Shown here piece after piece: positions 1 through 8,079 of a stretch of DNA of 64,000 nucleotides. The notes under the pieces were generated by a model. That model worked only from the letters and a program-made list of their open reading frames with translations. It did no database searches and was not told the origin of the DNA. The stretch is from Bog-473 sp963770645 (GTDB lineage: Bacteria; Actinomycetota; Acidimicrobiia; Acidimicrobiales; RAAP-2): NCBI GenBank assembly GCA_963770645.1, contig CAVYQL010000003.1:186001-250000 (forward strand), read 5' to 3'. The position numbers and the translations under genes were made by a program. Position 1 is the stretch's first letter; every line of letters begins with the position of its first letter.

Positions 1-669
1 GCCATTTACAACCGGGACGATGGCGCCGGTGCCCGTGGTGTTGCTGGTCGCCCCCTCGCAGATAGTGGTGCTCGGGCAGGCGATGCCGTAGATGTAGCCC
101 GACCCTGACGCCACCGTGGCGCTGCCCGAGGTCGGAGTGCCGTCGCCGGCGATGGCCAATGACGCCACGACGCCCGCGAACGGGGAGCTGATGAACTCTG
201 ACGCTCGCAAGTAGTGGCGCTGGGGCAAGCCACGATCTGGAGTGCGGTCGCTCCCGACACGGACACGGCGGTACCAGGAGTCGGCGTGCCGTCATCGGCC
301 AGAGTTACGGGGTACGACCACGCCCGCAGATCCGGTGCTACCGACGACCTCACAGATGGTGGCGCTGGGACAAGCGATGCCCACGAAGGATCTGGTTCCG
401 GGGACGGTCACGACGTTGCCAACAACGCCGTTGACGATCGGCACGACCACCCCCTTACGTCCGTTGGTGCCTACGGCGTCGCAGATGATGGTCCACCGTG
501 GCTGCAACAGCAGGCCCCGAACTTGCAACGCCCAGGGCAGTGACACCCGCAACACGAGGACGAAAGCCAAGAGGACCTTTGCCCTCTCGACCAGACCGGC
601 GGTGACGATTCGGTTCTTTTGCAGCATCCCAACTGGCCGCCGGCGAAGGGCGCTGGAGGTGGAACTCAT
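1..669 (-). pseudogene. Exported ACPSATxC-repeat protein, frameshifted and cut by the window edge
   Basis: The ATG at 669 follows a GGGAGGT ribosome site at good spacing. A hydrophobic segment at about residues 30-48 suggests export or membrane anchoring. The rest reads as repeats carrying GIACPSATICE, IVACPSATTCE and GIACPSTTICE, each followed by a GVVVP- or AIVPVVNG-type strand. The reading frame changes at a run of four G at 309-312 (one base too many) and returns near 203-207 (one base too few). Family-like sequence is read continuously only if both indels are corrected. The gene continues past base 1. The repeat family is common in Acidimicrobiia secreted proteins (family knowledge); its function is unknown. 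Either two real indels or assembly errors would explain the pattern. Confidence 0.6.
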
Positions 670-792
670 AGTCAGACCTCCCAGGCCGTCCCCGCCCCTC
701 GGCGGGTGAGGGAGCGCAAAGTCATGATGGGGGGCTCTGCCACCCCCGGTGCAAGCAAACTCTCGGTGACGTTGGACCCGACGACGCCTCTT

Positions 793-868
793 CGTGACTC
801 GCGTATGACCAGCGTGCCTTCGACGCGCCAGCGCGACGGGCGGCCGACCGTTCCCCGGCGTGGCACCC
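793..868 (+). promoter_or_regulatory. Repeated leader-type element, copy 1
   Basis: This copy is near-identical to 3841-3917. Both begin CGTGACT, share TATGACCAGCGTGCCTTCG, and end CGACCGTTCCCC...TGGCACCC. It can fold as GCCA-bulge-CGC...GCG-TGGC with an inner GGG/CCC pairing. The sequence after the element, up to GTGAAGCG at 903, resembles the region leading to the ATGAAGCG start at 3947. This copy therefore looks like a whole duplicated 5' leader. The frame opened at 903 is not signal-peptide-like, and the next real protein begins further on. Confidence 0.5.
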
Positions 869-1044
869 ACGATCGAGATCCGAGGCGGGAGTCTACGGTT
901 ACGTGAAGCGACCCAGCACCGGAACCTGCAATGGGGGTACTCTCAGCCTCAACCGGACTGCGAGCCACCTTTGTCCTCAGGGGTATCCCCCGGCCTCTGA
1001 TTTCGATGGAGATTCACAAGTGCGTCGAACGGAGCGAGGGCAAG

Positions 1045-3675
1045 ATGAGCGGTCGAACGCCGGGGGCTGGATGGTGGCAGGCGTGCGAGGGCACGAGGTG
1101 CGGCCCTGCTGCGCCTCCTTGCGCGGTACGCACCGCCGAGAGTGAAGCCAGCGAAAGATCGCTTCTGCACCAACTACGGAGCCGCGGCCAACAGAATCTA
1201 GGAGCGCTCCGGGCGATTTCTCCCCGTAAGGCATCGACAGCCCGTCGCTCATCTCCTCTGACGCGCTTGGTTCCAATCCGCCTACTCGTCTGTGTCCTCT
1301 TGGCGGTGCCAGGTTCGCTGGTCGGGCTCGCAGTCATTGGCTCGCCCGCGTCGGCGAGCGGTGCCACCTATTACGCGGCAGTCGGTGGAACCGGCACGGC
1401 GTGCTCTTCGGTCTCACCCTGCGCCCTGACTGAGGCTCTGTCTTCGGCCACGAGCGGGAGCACCGTCGACCTTGCGGCTGGTACTTATCAGACAGCTAAT
1501 GAGACCAGCTTCACCATCTCGACTTCGATCACCGTCCGGCCGACGACGCCGGGAAGCACGGCCATCTTGGAGGGCAACCAGGCGACAGTGGTCGTGGTGA
1601 ACACTTCGGTGACCGCCGCCGTCTCAGGAGTCAGCATCGAGAACGGCTCTGCATTGAATGACGGCGGCGGCATCGCGAACTCCGGCACGCTGATCCTAGA
1701 TGACGACACCATCTCGGGTAATGCTGCTGAATATGCTGGCGGCGGCATCTATAACTCCGGCACGCTGACCGTCGAGGACTCCACCATCTCGGGCAATGGC
1801 GCCGGTGGTGGTGGCGGAATCTATAACTCCGACACGCTGACCATTCAAGACTCCACCATCTCTGGTAACACGGCCATAGCGTGCTTGAACGGTGTTGAAT
1901 ACGGAGGTCAAAGTTGCGTGGCCCCGCTCGACGGTGGTGGTGGCGGCATCTACAACCAAGGCAACGCGGCCATCGAGGCCACCACCATCACGGACAATTC
2001 GGTCGCCACCGGCTACAAGGGCGCGTTCGGAGGGGGCATTAACAACAGTTACGACGGCTCGCTGACCCTGGCCGCGGACATCACCGCGAAGCAGAGTGCC
2101 GGTGGCGATTGTTCCAACATAGGTACGGTAACCGATGCTGGCTACAACATCGACGACGACGGGACATGTGCGCTCAGTTCGTCCAATAACTCGATCTCAG
2201 ATTCGACGGTGATTGACGACTACCTCGGCACCCTCGGGCCGAGCGCTGGGCCGACCGAGACGGTGCCTCTTCTGGCCGCCCCATCGCCGACTACCAGTTC
2301 CGCCGATCCAGCGCTCGGGGTGATCCCATCGACCTTTGATCTGCCCATCGCGGTAAACGGTGTATCGCTCGCTTGCTCGATTCCCGATCAGCGCGGCGTA
2401 ACGCGCGACCAACCCTGTGACATCGGCGCTTTCAGCCTGGGGCTTGACACGGTCGCCTTCGTCGCCGACGGCGGCGCCACGGTCGCCTCGATCACCGGCC
2501 TCGATGGCAGCTCGATCACGCTGCCCTCGGACACCTATCCCGGCTACACCTTCAATGGCTGGTTTACCGCCGCGAGCGACGGTACCGAAGTCGGCGGTGC
2601 TGGCAAGTCCTACACCATTCCCTTGGGCGGGTCCGCCCTCTATGCCCAGTGGGCAGCTCCTTGTTCACTGGGGTACTACAGCACGACGGGTAGCGCGCCT
2701 TGCACTGCCGCTCCGCCCGGAACCTATGTCGACACGACCGGAGCCGATGCGGCAACCGCCTGTGCAGTCGGTACCTATCAGCCGAGCACGGGACAGTCCT
2801 CGTGTCTCTTGGCCGACCCCGGCAGCTACGTGGGCGGCACGGGGGCTACTGCCGAGTCAGCGTGTGCAGCCGGTGCCTTCAGTGCGTCCGGAGGCGCGAC
2901 AGCCTGCACTCTCGCTCCTCCGGGCACCTATGTGGAAGCGACGGGAGCTGACGCAGTTACGGACTGCTCCGTGGGCTACTACAGCGCCGACTCGGGCTCG
3001 ACCAACTGCACACCCGCCCCTGCCGGCACCTACATCGGCACCACCGGCTCCTCGGGTTATGTGGACTGCGGAGAAGGCACCTTCAATCCCTCTACGGCGC
3101 AGTCCTTCTGTCCGGACGCCCCACCTGGCTCGTATGTGGACACGCTCGGAGCCACCAGCGCCACCCTGTGCTCGGTCGGCACCTACCAAGGGGGCTCCGG
3201 TGCATCGAGCTGTGCCCCGGCACAACCTGGCACCTATGTGGACACCACCGGGGCCATCACCGACACCGAGTGTGCACTCGGCACCTTCAACCCGGACTCG
3301 GGGGCAACCAGTTGCACACCGGCCGCGCTCAATACCTACGTGGACACCACCGGGGCGACCTCTGCCACGGACTGTCCCACCGGCACCTACACGCTCACCA
3401 CCGGCTCGACCAGCGCCGCCGACTGCCTTACCCCCGCGCCGACCATCACCAAGTTCACTCCGACGAGCGGACCCGTTGGGACGGTTGTCACCATCAAGGG
3501 CACCAATCTCTCGGGAGCGACCAAGGTCACCTTCAATGGGGTGAAGGGGACCATCACCAGTGACACAGCCACCAAGATCAAGGTGAAGGTTCCCAGCCGG
3601 GCGTCGACAGGAAAGATCGAGCTGACAACTCCCGGAGGAAAGGTCAAGACGGCGACAGCCTTCAGGCTGACCTAA
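1045..3675 (+). CDS. Secreted modular protein: beta-helix, InlB-type repeat, Cys-rich repeats, IPT domain
   Basis: The protein has about 876 residues. A hydrophobic stretch ending ASAS looks like a signal peptide. It sits about 70 residues into the frame, so the ATG at 1045 (preceded by GGAGCGAGGGC) is uncertain. A TTG at 1267 would put the signal at the N-terminus. The mature part starts with right-handed beta-helix repeats (SGTLTVEDSTISGN, GGGIYNSG), followed by an InlB B-repeat-like unit (GYTFNGWFTAASDGTEV). At least eight Cys-pair repeats of the form C..G.Y....G...C..APPGTYVDTTGA come next and resemble GCC2/GCC3 ephrin-receptor-like repeats. A terminal IPT/TIG domain (TSGPVGTVVTIKGTNL) closes the protein. 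A surface adhesion or matrix role is inferred. The gene lies between the two copies of the leader element. Confidence 0.8.
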   Translation: MSGRTPGAGWWQACEGTRCGPAAPPCAVRTAESEASERSLLHQLRSRGQQNLGALRAISPRKASTARRSSPLTRLVPIRLLVCVLLAVPGSLVGLAVIGSPASASGATYYAAVGGTGTACSSVSPCALTEALSSATSGSTVDLAAGTYQTANETSFTISTSITVRPTTPGSTAILEGNQATVVVVNTSVTAAVSGVSIENGSALNDGGGIANSGTLILDDDTISGNAAEYAGGGIYNSGTLTVEDSTISGNGAGGGGGIYNSDTLTIQDSTISGNTAIACLNGVEYGGQSCVAPLDGGGGGIYNQGNAAIEATTITDNSVATGYKGAFGGGINNSYDGSLTLAADITAKQSAGGDCSNIGTVTDAGYNIDDDGTCALSSSNNSISDSTVIDDYLGTLGPSAGPTETVPLLAAPSPTTSSADPALGVIPSTFDLPIAVNGVSLACSIPDQRGVTRDQPCDIGAFSLGLDTVAFVADGGATVASITGLDGSSITLPSDTYPGYTFNGWFTAASDGTEVGGAGKSYTIPLGGSALYAQWAAPCSLGYYSTTGSAPCTAAPPGTYVDTTGADAATACAVGTYQPSTGQSSCLLADPGSYVGGTGATAESACAAGAFSASGGATACTLAPPGTYVEATGADAVTDCSVGYYSADSGSTNCTPAPAGTYIGTTGSSGYVDCGEGTFNPSTAQSFCPDAPPGSYVDTLGATSATLCSVGTYQGGSGASSCAPAQPGTYVDTTGAITDTECALGTFNPDSGATSCTPAALNTYVDTTGATSATDCPTGTYTLTTGSTSAADCLTPAPTITKFTPTSGPVGTVVTIKGTNLSGATKVTFNGVKGTITSDTATKIKVKVPSRASTGKIELTTPGGKVKTATAFRLT

Positions 3676-3840
3676 AGCGGGCCCAGGGGGTTGCTAAGCG
3701 ACGTCAGGCCCAAAAAAGCGCCACCCCTTGGACCGTTGCCGCCCCCATTGGGCTATTGCTAAATGCCCCACCTCATTGCTGGGACATGGATGCCGAACCG
3801 GTTTCAGTTCGAGATAGCAACGTTCTGACGGTTGGCTGTG

Positions 3841-3917
3841 CGTGACTGGCGTATGACCAGCGTGCCTTCGCCGTGCCCATGGCCATGCGGGGACGACCGT
3901 TCCCCTGCATGGCACCC
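3841..3917 (+). promoter_or_regulatory. Repeated leader-type element, copy 2, upstream of the NlpC/P60 gene
   Basis: This lies 29 nt before the ATG at 3947. It contains a 12-bp hairpin with one bulged T: GCCATGC-GGGGA pairs with TCCCC-T-GCATGGC around the loop CGACCGT (3882-3913). The stem bases differ from copy 1 at 793-868 but keep pairing, while the loop and the upstream TATGACCAGCGTGCC block are unchanged. That is the pattern of a conserved RNA structure. It does not match the ydaO (c-di-AMP) or GEMM (c-di-GMP) consensus as I know them. Confidence 0.5.
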
Positions 3918-3946
3918 GCCGTAGAGGTCAGGGACGGAAGCATCCG

Positions 3947-4921
3947 ATGAAGCGTGTACTCGCCGCCGGGCTGTCGGTGGGCCTCGCCGCAGCCGTGGTG
4001 GGGACGGCGATCCTGGCGTCGGCTGCCTCGCTGCTGGGTGTCGGCGGCAGTGCTCCGGTTGCATCCTCGGCCGCCACCTCGACGATCCCGCCCACCATGC
4101 TGACCCTCTACCAGGAAGCCGCGGGCACGTGCCCCGGCCTCCCATGGACAGTGCTCGCCGCCATCGGCACAGTCGAATCGGACAACGGACAGTCCGACCT
4201 CCCGGGGGTGCATAGCGGCGCCAATACCGCCGGGGCTGAAGGGCCGATGCAGTTCGAGCCGGCGACGTTCGCGGCCTACGACGAACCAGTGCCGCCCGGC
4301 GGCGCGCTGCCCGCGTCGCCTTACGACCCGACCGACGCGGTCTATGCCGCGGCTCGGTTGCTGTGTGCCAACGGCGCATCGGGGAGCACCGACATCGCCG
4401 ACGCCGTCTATGCCTACAACCACTCGGCGGCCTACGTCGCCCAGGTCCTCACGTTGGCACAGTCCTACGCGGGAACGTCGGCCGACTCGCCCGCCGGCAC
4501 CCCGGTCAGCGAAGCCGGCGCCGTCGCGGTGGAGTGGGCACTTGCTCAGATCGGCACGCCGTACGTCTGGGGTGGCGAGACGCCAGGAGTCGGGTTCGAC
4601 TGCTCCGGGCTGGTCCAAGCCGCCTACGAGGTCGTGGGCCTGTCGTTGCCGCGCGTCGCCCAGGACCAGTACGACGACACGGCGAAGGTCGCTCCCGGCG
4701 CCGCACTCGAACCGGGAGATCTCGTCTTCTTCGGCGGTGGCCCGGGCTCCATCGACCACGTCGGGCTGTTCGTCGGAGTTCTCGGCGGAGCCGACGTCAT
4801 GGTCGACGCGCCCTTCACGGGAGCGGACGTGCGCGCCGAAGCGTTCCCGGCCACCACCGGGGCCCGCTTCGGCAGCCTCCTCTTCGTCGGCGCCACCCGG
4901 CCCTCGGCCGGACCGGGCTAA
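3947..4921 (+). CDS. Cell-wall hydrolase: lytic transglycosylase-like plus NlpC/P60
   Basis: The protein has 324 residues and starts at an ATG after GGACGGAAG. An N-terminal hydrophobic helix (about residues 5-30) exports it. Residues about 50-175 look like a transglycosylase fold, with a probable catalytic Glu77 in TVESDNGQ, then GPMQFEPATF and a late AVYAYNHS motif. Residues about 190-310 are an NlpC/P60 peptidase with FDCSGL (Cys219) and DHVGLF (His271). It should cut both glycan strands and peptide stems of peptidoglycan outside the membrane. The repeated leader element lies immediately upstream and probably controls it (inference). The two-domain plan is common in actinobacterial growth and division hydrolases. 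Confidence 0.88.
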   Translation: MKRVLAAGLSVGLAAAVVGTAILASAASLLGVGGSAPVASSAATSTIPPTMLTLYQEAAGTCPGLPWTVLAAIGTVESDNGQSDLPGVHSGANTAGAEGPMQFEPATFAAYDEPVPPGGALPASPYDPTDAVYAAARLLCANGASGSTDIADAVYAYNHSAAYVAQVLTLAQSYAGTSADSPAGTPVSEAGAVAVEWALAQIGTPYVWGGETPGVGFDCSGLVQAAYEVVGLSLPRVAQDQYDDTAKVAPGAALEPGDLVFFGGGPGSIDHVGLFVGVLGGADVMVDAPFTGADVRAEAFPATTGARFGSLLFVGATRPSAGPG

Positions 4922-5131
4922 CGCTGCTGGCTCAACCATCTTGGCCCCACGATCGCCCGCCGCATGCCGAGACCTCGTCGAGGATCGCCTCCGCCGACGC
5001 GGTGACGTCCGAGGCCACGTTTTCATCCTCGCCGACAACGGCATCGGCATCGGCATCGGTTTCAGCGTCATTGGCTGGGGTCGTGCCGTTTCCCGCCGCC
5101 CGTCGCAGGGTGTGCCCCAGTTTTATCGCTC

Positions 5132-5153
5132 TACGATGTTATCGTAATACGAT
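5132..5153 (+). promoter_or_regulatory. Probable MarR operator, two overlapping palindromes
   Basis: TACGAT-gtt-ATCGTA (5132-5146) and ATCGT-aat-ACGAT (5141-5153) share their middle half-site. The second palindrome runs into the ATG of the MarR gene at 5152. MarR proteins bind short palindromes in their own promoters, so binding here would block transcription initiation or a leaderless start. The palindromes are visible; the regulatory role is inferred from position. Confidence 0.5.
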
Positions 5154-5589
5154 GCGTCTTCGAGATGCCGACTACGAGGACCTCTTGAGCCTCCGAACGG
5201 GCCTCCGACGTTTCATGCGCTGGAGCGAGCAGCAAGCCGAGGCGGCCGGTCTCACGCCGGCACAACACCAACTCATGCTGGCGGTCAGGGGCCACGCCGA
5301 CCCGCGGGGACCGACGGTCGGCGAGGTTGCCGATTACTTGCTGCTGCGCCACCACAGCGCGGTCGGCCTGGTGGACCGCGCTGAGAGCGCCGGTCTCATC
5401 GCACGGGCGCGCGATCCCGAGGACCACCGCGTGGTGCGGCTGCAGCTGACCCAGAAGGGCAACAAGCGGCTTGAGACGCTCTCGGAGCTGCACCTGGAGG
5501 AGCTCGAGCGCCTGGCCTTGAAGTTGCCGAGCGCGTGGCGCGGGCTCATGCCACGCCAGCCGCTGCACGGCCTCGACGCACGGACTTAG
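5152..5589 (+). CDS. MarR-family transcriptional regulator
   Basis: The protein has 145 residues. Its winged-helix region contains LTPAQHQLMLAVRGH, TVGEVADYLLLRHHSAVGLVDRAESAGLI and the wing ARDPEDHRVVRLQLTQKG, all typical of MarR. It acts as a dimeric DNA-binding repressor or activator; the ligand cannot be told. No ribosome site precedes the ATG, and paired palindromes overlap it, so autoregulation and perhaps a leaderless message are likely. The 3' end overlaps the convergent hydrolase gene by four bases. The target may be that hydrolase or only the regulator itself. Confidence 0.88.
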   Translation: MRLRDADYEDLLSLRTGLRRFMRWSEQQAEAAGLTPAQHQLMLAVRGHADPRGPTVGEVADYLLLRHHSAVGLVDRAESAGLIARARDPEDHRVVRLQLTQKGNKRLETLSELHLEELERLALKLPSAWRGLMPRQPLHGLDART

Positions 5590-6410
5590 GCCGCGGCGCT
5601 CTCCGTCAAGAACGACACCACCGTTGGCATGGAGGTCGGGTCCTGCATGAAGAACGCGTGCCCGCCGTCGAAGAGCGCAAGACGAGCGCGCGGAATGGCA
5701 TCCGCCAGGAACTCACTGTTGCCCGGGGGCGCGATGCCGTCGTAGCGACCCCCGCACACCAGGGTCGGGCAGGCGATCGCACCGAGCCGCGTCGACGTGT
5801 CGTGATGGGACCGGGCCTCCAGTTGGTTGGTCAGGCCCTCTTGTGCGACGCGCGCACCGGACTCCCCCACCCCCTCGGCACGATCGAGACCCATGCGGCT
5901 GCGGATCATTTCCACGAGGTCGCCGTGCTCGCTCCGCCACGTGGCGTCCCAACGGGTGTCGAGGACCTCCATCTGGCGCGTCACCCGTTCCTCGGGCTCG
6001 AGCCCCACGAGCTCTTGGAGTGGATACGAAGCCCCACCGGCTCCGCCCGCCGACGTGCAGGCCAGCACGAGCCGACGAACCCGTTGGGGGTACCGGATGG
6101 CGAGCTCCTGCGCCACCATGCCCCCAAAGGACACGCCGAAGACCATGCACTCGTCCCATCCGGCCGCGTCGAGCAGTGCCGCGGCATCCTCGCCATAGTC
6201 GGCCATCGTGTAGGGCGGCGGCGGGACGTCGGATTGACCCAATCCCCGCTGGTCGTAGGCCAGGACCTCGAAGGTGTCGCCCAACGCTCCGTCCGTCATG
6301 CGCGGCGTGTGTCTGAGGTCACCGCCCGTGCCCGAGATGACCAAGAGGCGTTCACCGCTCCCCGTGAGCTCGTAGTACAGCGACACGCCATTCGCGAAGC
6401 AGTGCGGCAC
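5586..6410 (-). CDS. Alpha/beta hydrolase
   Basis: The protein has 274 residues from a GTG at 6410 (PHCFANGVSLYYELTG), where homology to the fold begins. The nucleophile elbow is GVSFGG, the acid lies in CGGRYDGIAPP and the histidine in FDGGHAFF. The early GTGGDLRHTPRM region probably forms the oxyanion hole. The protein resembles 3-oxoadipate enol-lactonase-like esterases, but the substrate cannot be inferred. It is cytoplasmic, with no signal peptide. No clear ribosome site is seen, so the start is moderately sure. It is convergent with the MarR gene, 3' ends overlapping by 4 bp. Confidence 0.82.
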   Translation of the reverse strand: MPHCFANGVSLYYELTGSGERLLVISGTGGDLRHTPRMTDGALGDTFEVLAYDQRGLGQSDVPPPPYTMADYGEDAAALLDAAGWDECMVFGVSFGGMVAQELAIRYPQRVRRLVLACTSAGGAGGASYPLQELVGLEPEERVTRQMEVLDTRWDATWRSEHGDLVEMIRSRMGLDRAEGVGESGARVAQEGLTNQLEARSHHDTSTRLGAIACPTLVCGGRYDGIAPPGNSEFLADAIPRARLALFDGGHAFFMQDPTSMPTVVSFLTESAAA

Positions 6411-6468
6411 TGGTGGAACTGTACCGACCGGGTGCGCGTGACACCGGCGAACCCGGCGCAGCCGTCGT

Positions 6469-8079
6469 TCAGCGCATCGCCAACTGACCGGGCAGGATCG
6501 GCGTCGGCAACGAGGTGGTCCCCATGAGCCAGCGGTCCACCGCGGCAGCGCATGAGCGTCCCTCGGCGATGGCCCAGACGATGAGGCTCTGCCCCCGGGT
6601 CTGATCGCCGCACACGAAGACACCCTCGACGTTGGTGGCCCAGTTCGCATCCGCGGTCACCGTGCCCCGCGGTCCGACCTCGATCTCGAGCTCTCCGACT
6701 GCGTTGCGCCGTTCCGTCCCGCTGAAGCCCATGGCCAACAGCACGAGGTCGCATTCGACCTCGAACTCGGACCCGGGCACCTCCTCGAAGACCGGGTGTC
6801 CGTCCTCGGTACGCATCTCAACCGTGTGGCCGCGCAAGGCCCGCACGGCGCCCGAGCCGTTGTCGACGAACTCGGTCGTGGTCACGGAGAAGAGCCGCTC
6901 GCCGCCCTCCTCGTGCGCCGAGGACGTACGCAAGATGAGCGGCCACAGTGGCCAGGGGTTGTCGGCCAGCCGATCGCTCGGTGGCTCGGCCATGATCTCG
7001 AGCTGGTGCACCGAGCGCGCGCCCTGGCGGTGAGCCGTGCCGAGGCAGTCGGCCCCGGTGTCGCCTCCCCCGATGATGACCACGCGCTTGCCCTTGGCGC
7101 TGATCGGGGATGCGCGCAGCGCGCCCTCCTGCACCAGGTTGGAGGGTTTGAGGTACTCGAGCGCGAAATGGACGCCGTCGAGCTCGCGTCCAGGCGCCGG
7201 GAGGTCGCGGGGCATGGTGGCGCCTGAAGCCAGGACGAGCGCGTCGAATTCGGCCCGCACCTCCGCCGCCGGGCGCACCGTCACCTCGGGGCCACAGGCG
7301 GTGCCGAGGCCGCGCTCCTCCCCCGGCTCGATCGGCACGCCCGTACCCTTACCCTCAGTCGAACCTTTAGTCGTAGCCTCAGCTTCAGCTTCACCCTCAA
7401 CTTGAGCTTTAGGCTCCTCGACGCCCCCACCGACCGAGGTCGAGCACACGAAGGTCACGCCCTCGGCCTCCAGCTGAGCCAGCCGCCGGTCGAGCACCGC
7501 CTTTTCCATCTTGAACTCGGGGATCCCGTAGCGCAGCAGCCCACCGGGCCGCTCGGCGCGTTCGAACACCGTCACCAGATGCCCGGCGCGGGCCAGCTGC
7601 TGGGCGGCGGCGAGACCGGCGGGGCCCGAGCCCACGACGGCCACCGACTTGCCGGTTCGCAAAGGGGGCGTCTGGGGGGTCACCCAGCCCTCGGACCAGG
7701 CCCGCTCGACGATCTCGTACTCGATGCGCTCGATGGTGACCGGGTCCTCGTTGATCCCCAGCACGCAGGACGCCTCGCACGGCGCCGGGCAGAGGCGCCC
7801 CGTGAACTCGGGGAAGTTGTTCGTCGAGTGCAGCCGCTCCATGGCGTCGGGCCAATCGTCGCGATACACGAGGTCGTTCCACTCGGGAATCAGGTTCCCG
7901 AGTGGGCAGCCGTCGTGGCAGAACGGGATGCCGCAGTCCATGCAGCGCGCGCCCTGCTCCTTGACCGACTCCTCGGGGAAGGGTTCGTAGACCTCGCGCC
8001 AGTCACGCAGGCGGACGGGGATGGGCCGCCGTCGCGGCAGCTCGCGCCCGTACTCCATGAAGCCGGTCGGCTTACCCAT
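6469..8079 (-). CDS. gltD: Glutamate synthase (NADPH) small subunit
   Basis: The protein has 536 residues. It passes electrons from NADPH through FAD and iron-sulfur clusters to the large subunit for glutamate formation from glutamine and 2-oxoglutarate. The N-terminal cysteine-rich region has CMDCGIPFCHDGCPLGN and CPAPCEASCVLG. The FAD-binding site is VVGSGPAGLAAAQ and the NADPH site VIIGGGDTGADC. The C-terminus has GVFVCGDQTRGQSLIVWAIAEGR. Residues about 218-262 are a low-complexity Glu/Ala/Lys/Gly insertion that normal GltD lacks. The ATG at 8079 lies inside the end of gltB, giving an 8-bp overlap and translational coupling. Confidence 0.96.
   Translation of the reverse strand: MGKPTGFMEYGRELPRRRPIPVRLRDWREVYEPFPEESVKEQGARCMDCGIPFCHDGCPLGNLIPEWNDLVYRDDWPDAMERLHSTNNFPEFTGRLCPAPCEASCVLGINEDPVTIERIEYEIVERAWSEGWVTPQTPPLRTGKSVAVVGSGPAGLAAAQQLARAGHLVTVFERAERPGGLLRYGIPEFKMEKAVLDRRLAQLEAEGVTFVCSTSVGGGVEEPKAQVEGEAEAEATTKGSTEGKGTGVPIEPGEERGLGTACGPEVTVRPAAEVRAEFDALVLASGATMPRDLPAPGRELDGVHFALEYLKPSNLVQEGALRASPISAKGKRVVIIGGGDTGADCLGTAHRQGARSVHQLEIMAEPPSDRLADNPWPLWPLILRTSSAHEEGGERLFSVTTTEFVDNGSGAVRALRGHTVEMRTEDGHPVFEEVPGSEFEVECDLVLLAMGFSGTERRNAVGELEIEVGPRGTVTADANWATNVEGVFVCGDQTRGQSLIVWAIAEGRSCAAAVDRWLMGTTSLPTPILPGQLAMR

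Noticed and set aside
3826..3917. Minus-strand GTCACGCACAG next to the leader element, like the start of a GEMM c-di-GMP riboswitch
   Set aside because: The second conserved block GGGACGCAAAGCC is absent, and the first copy (793-868) lacks the match.
4921..5110. Protein-like acidic reading frame on the minus strand with a GGCATC triplet run
   Set aside because: No start codon or ribosome site, and it ends at a TGA beside the NlpC stop. The composition is caused by the repeat.
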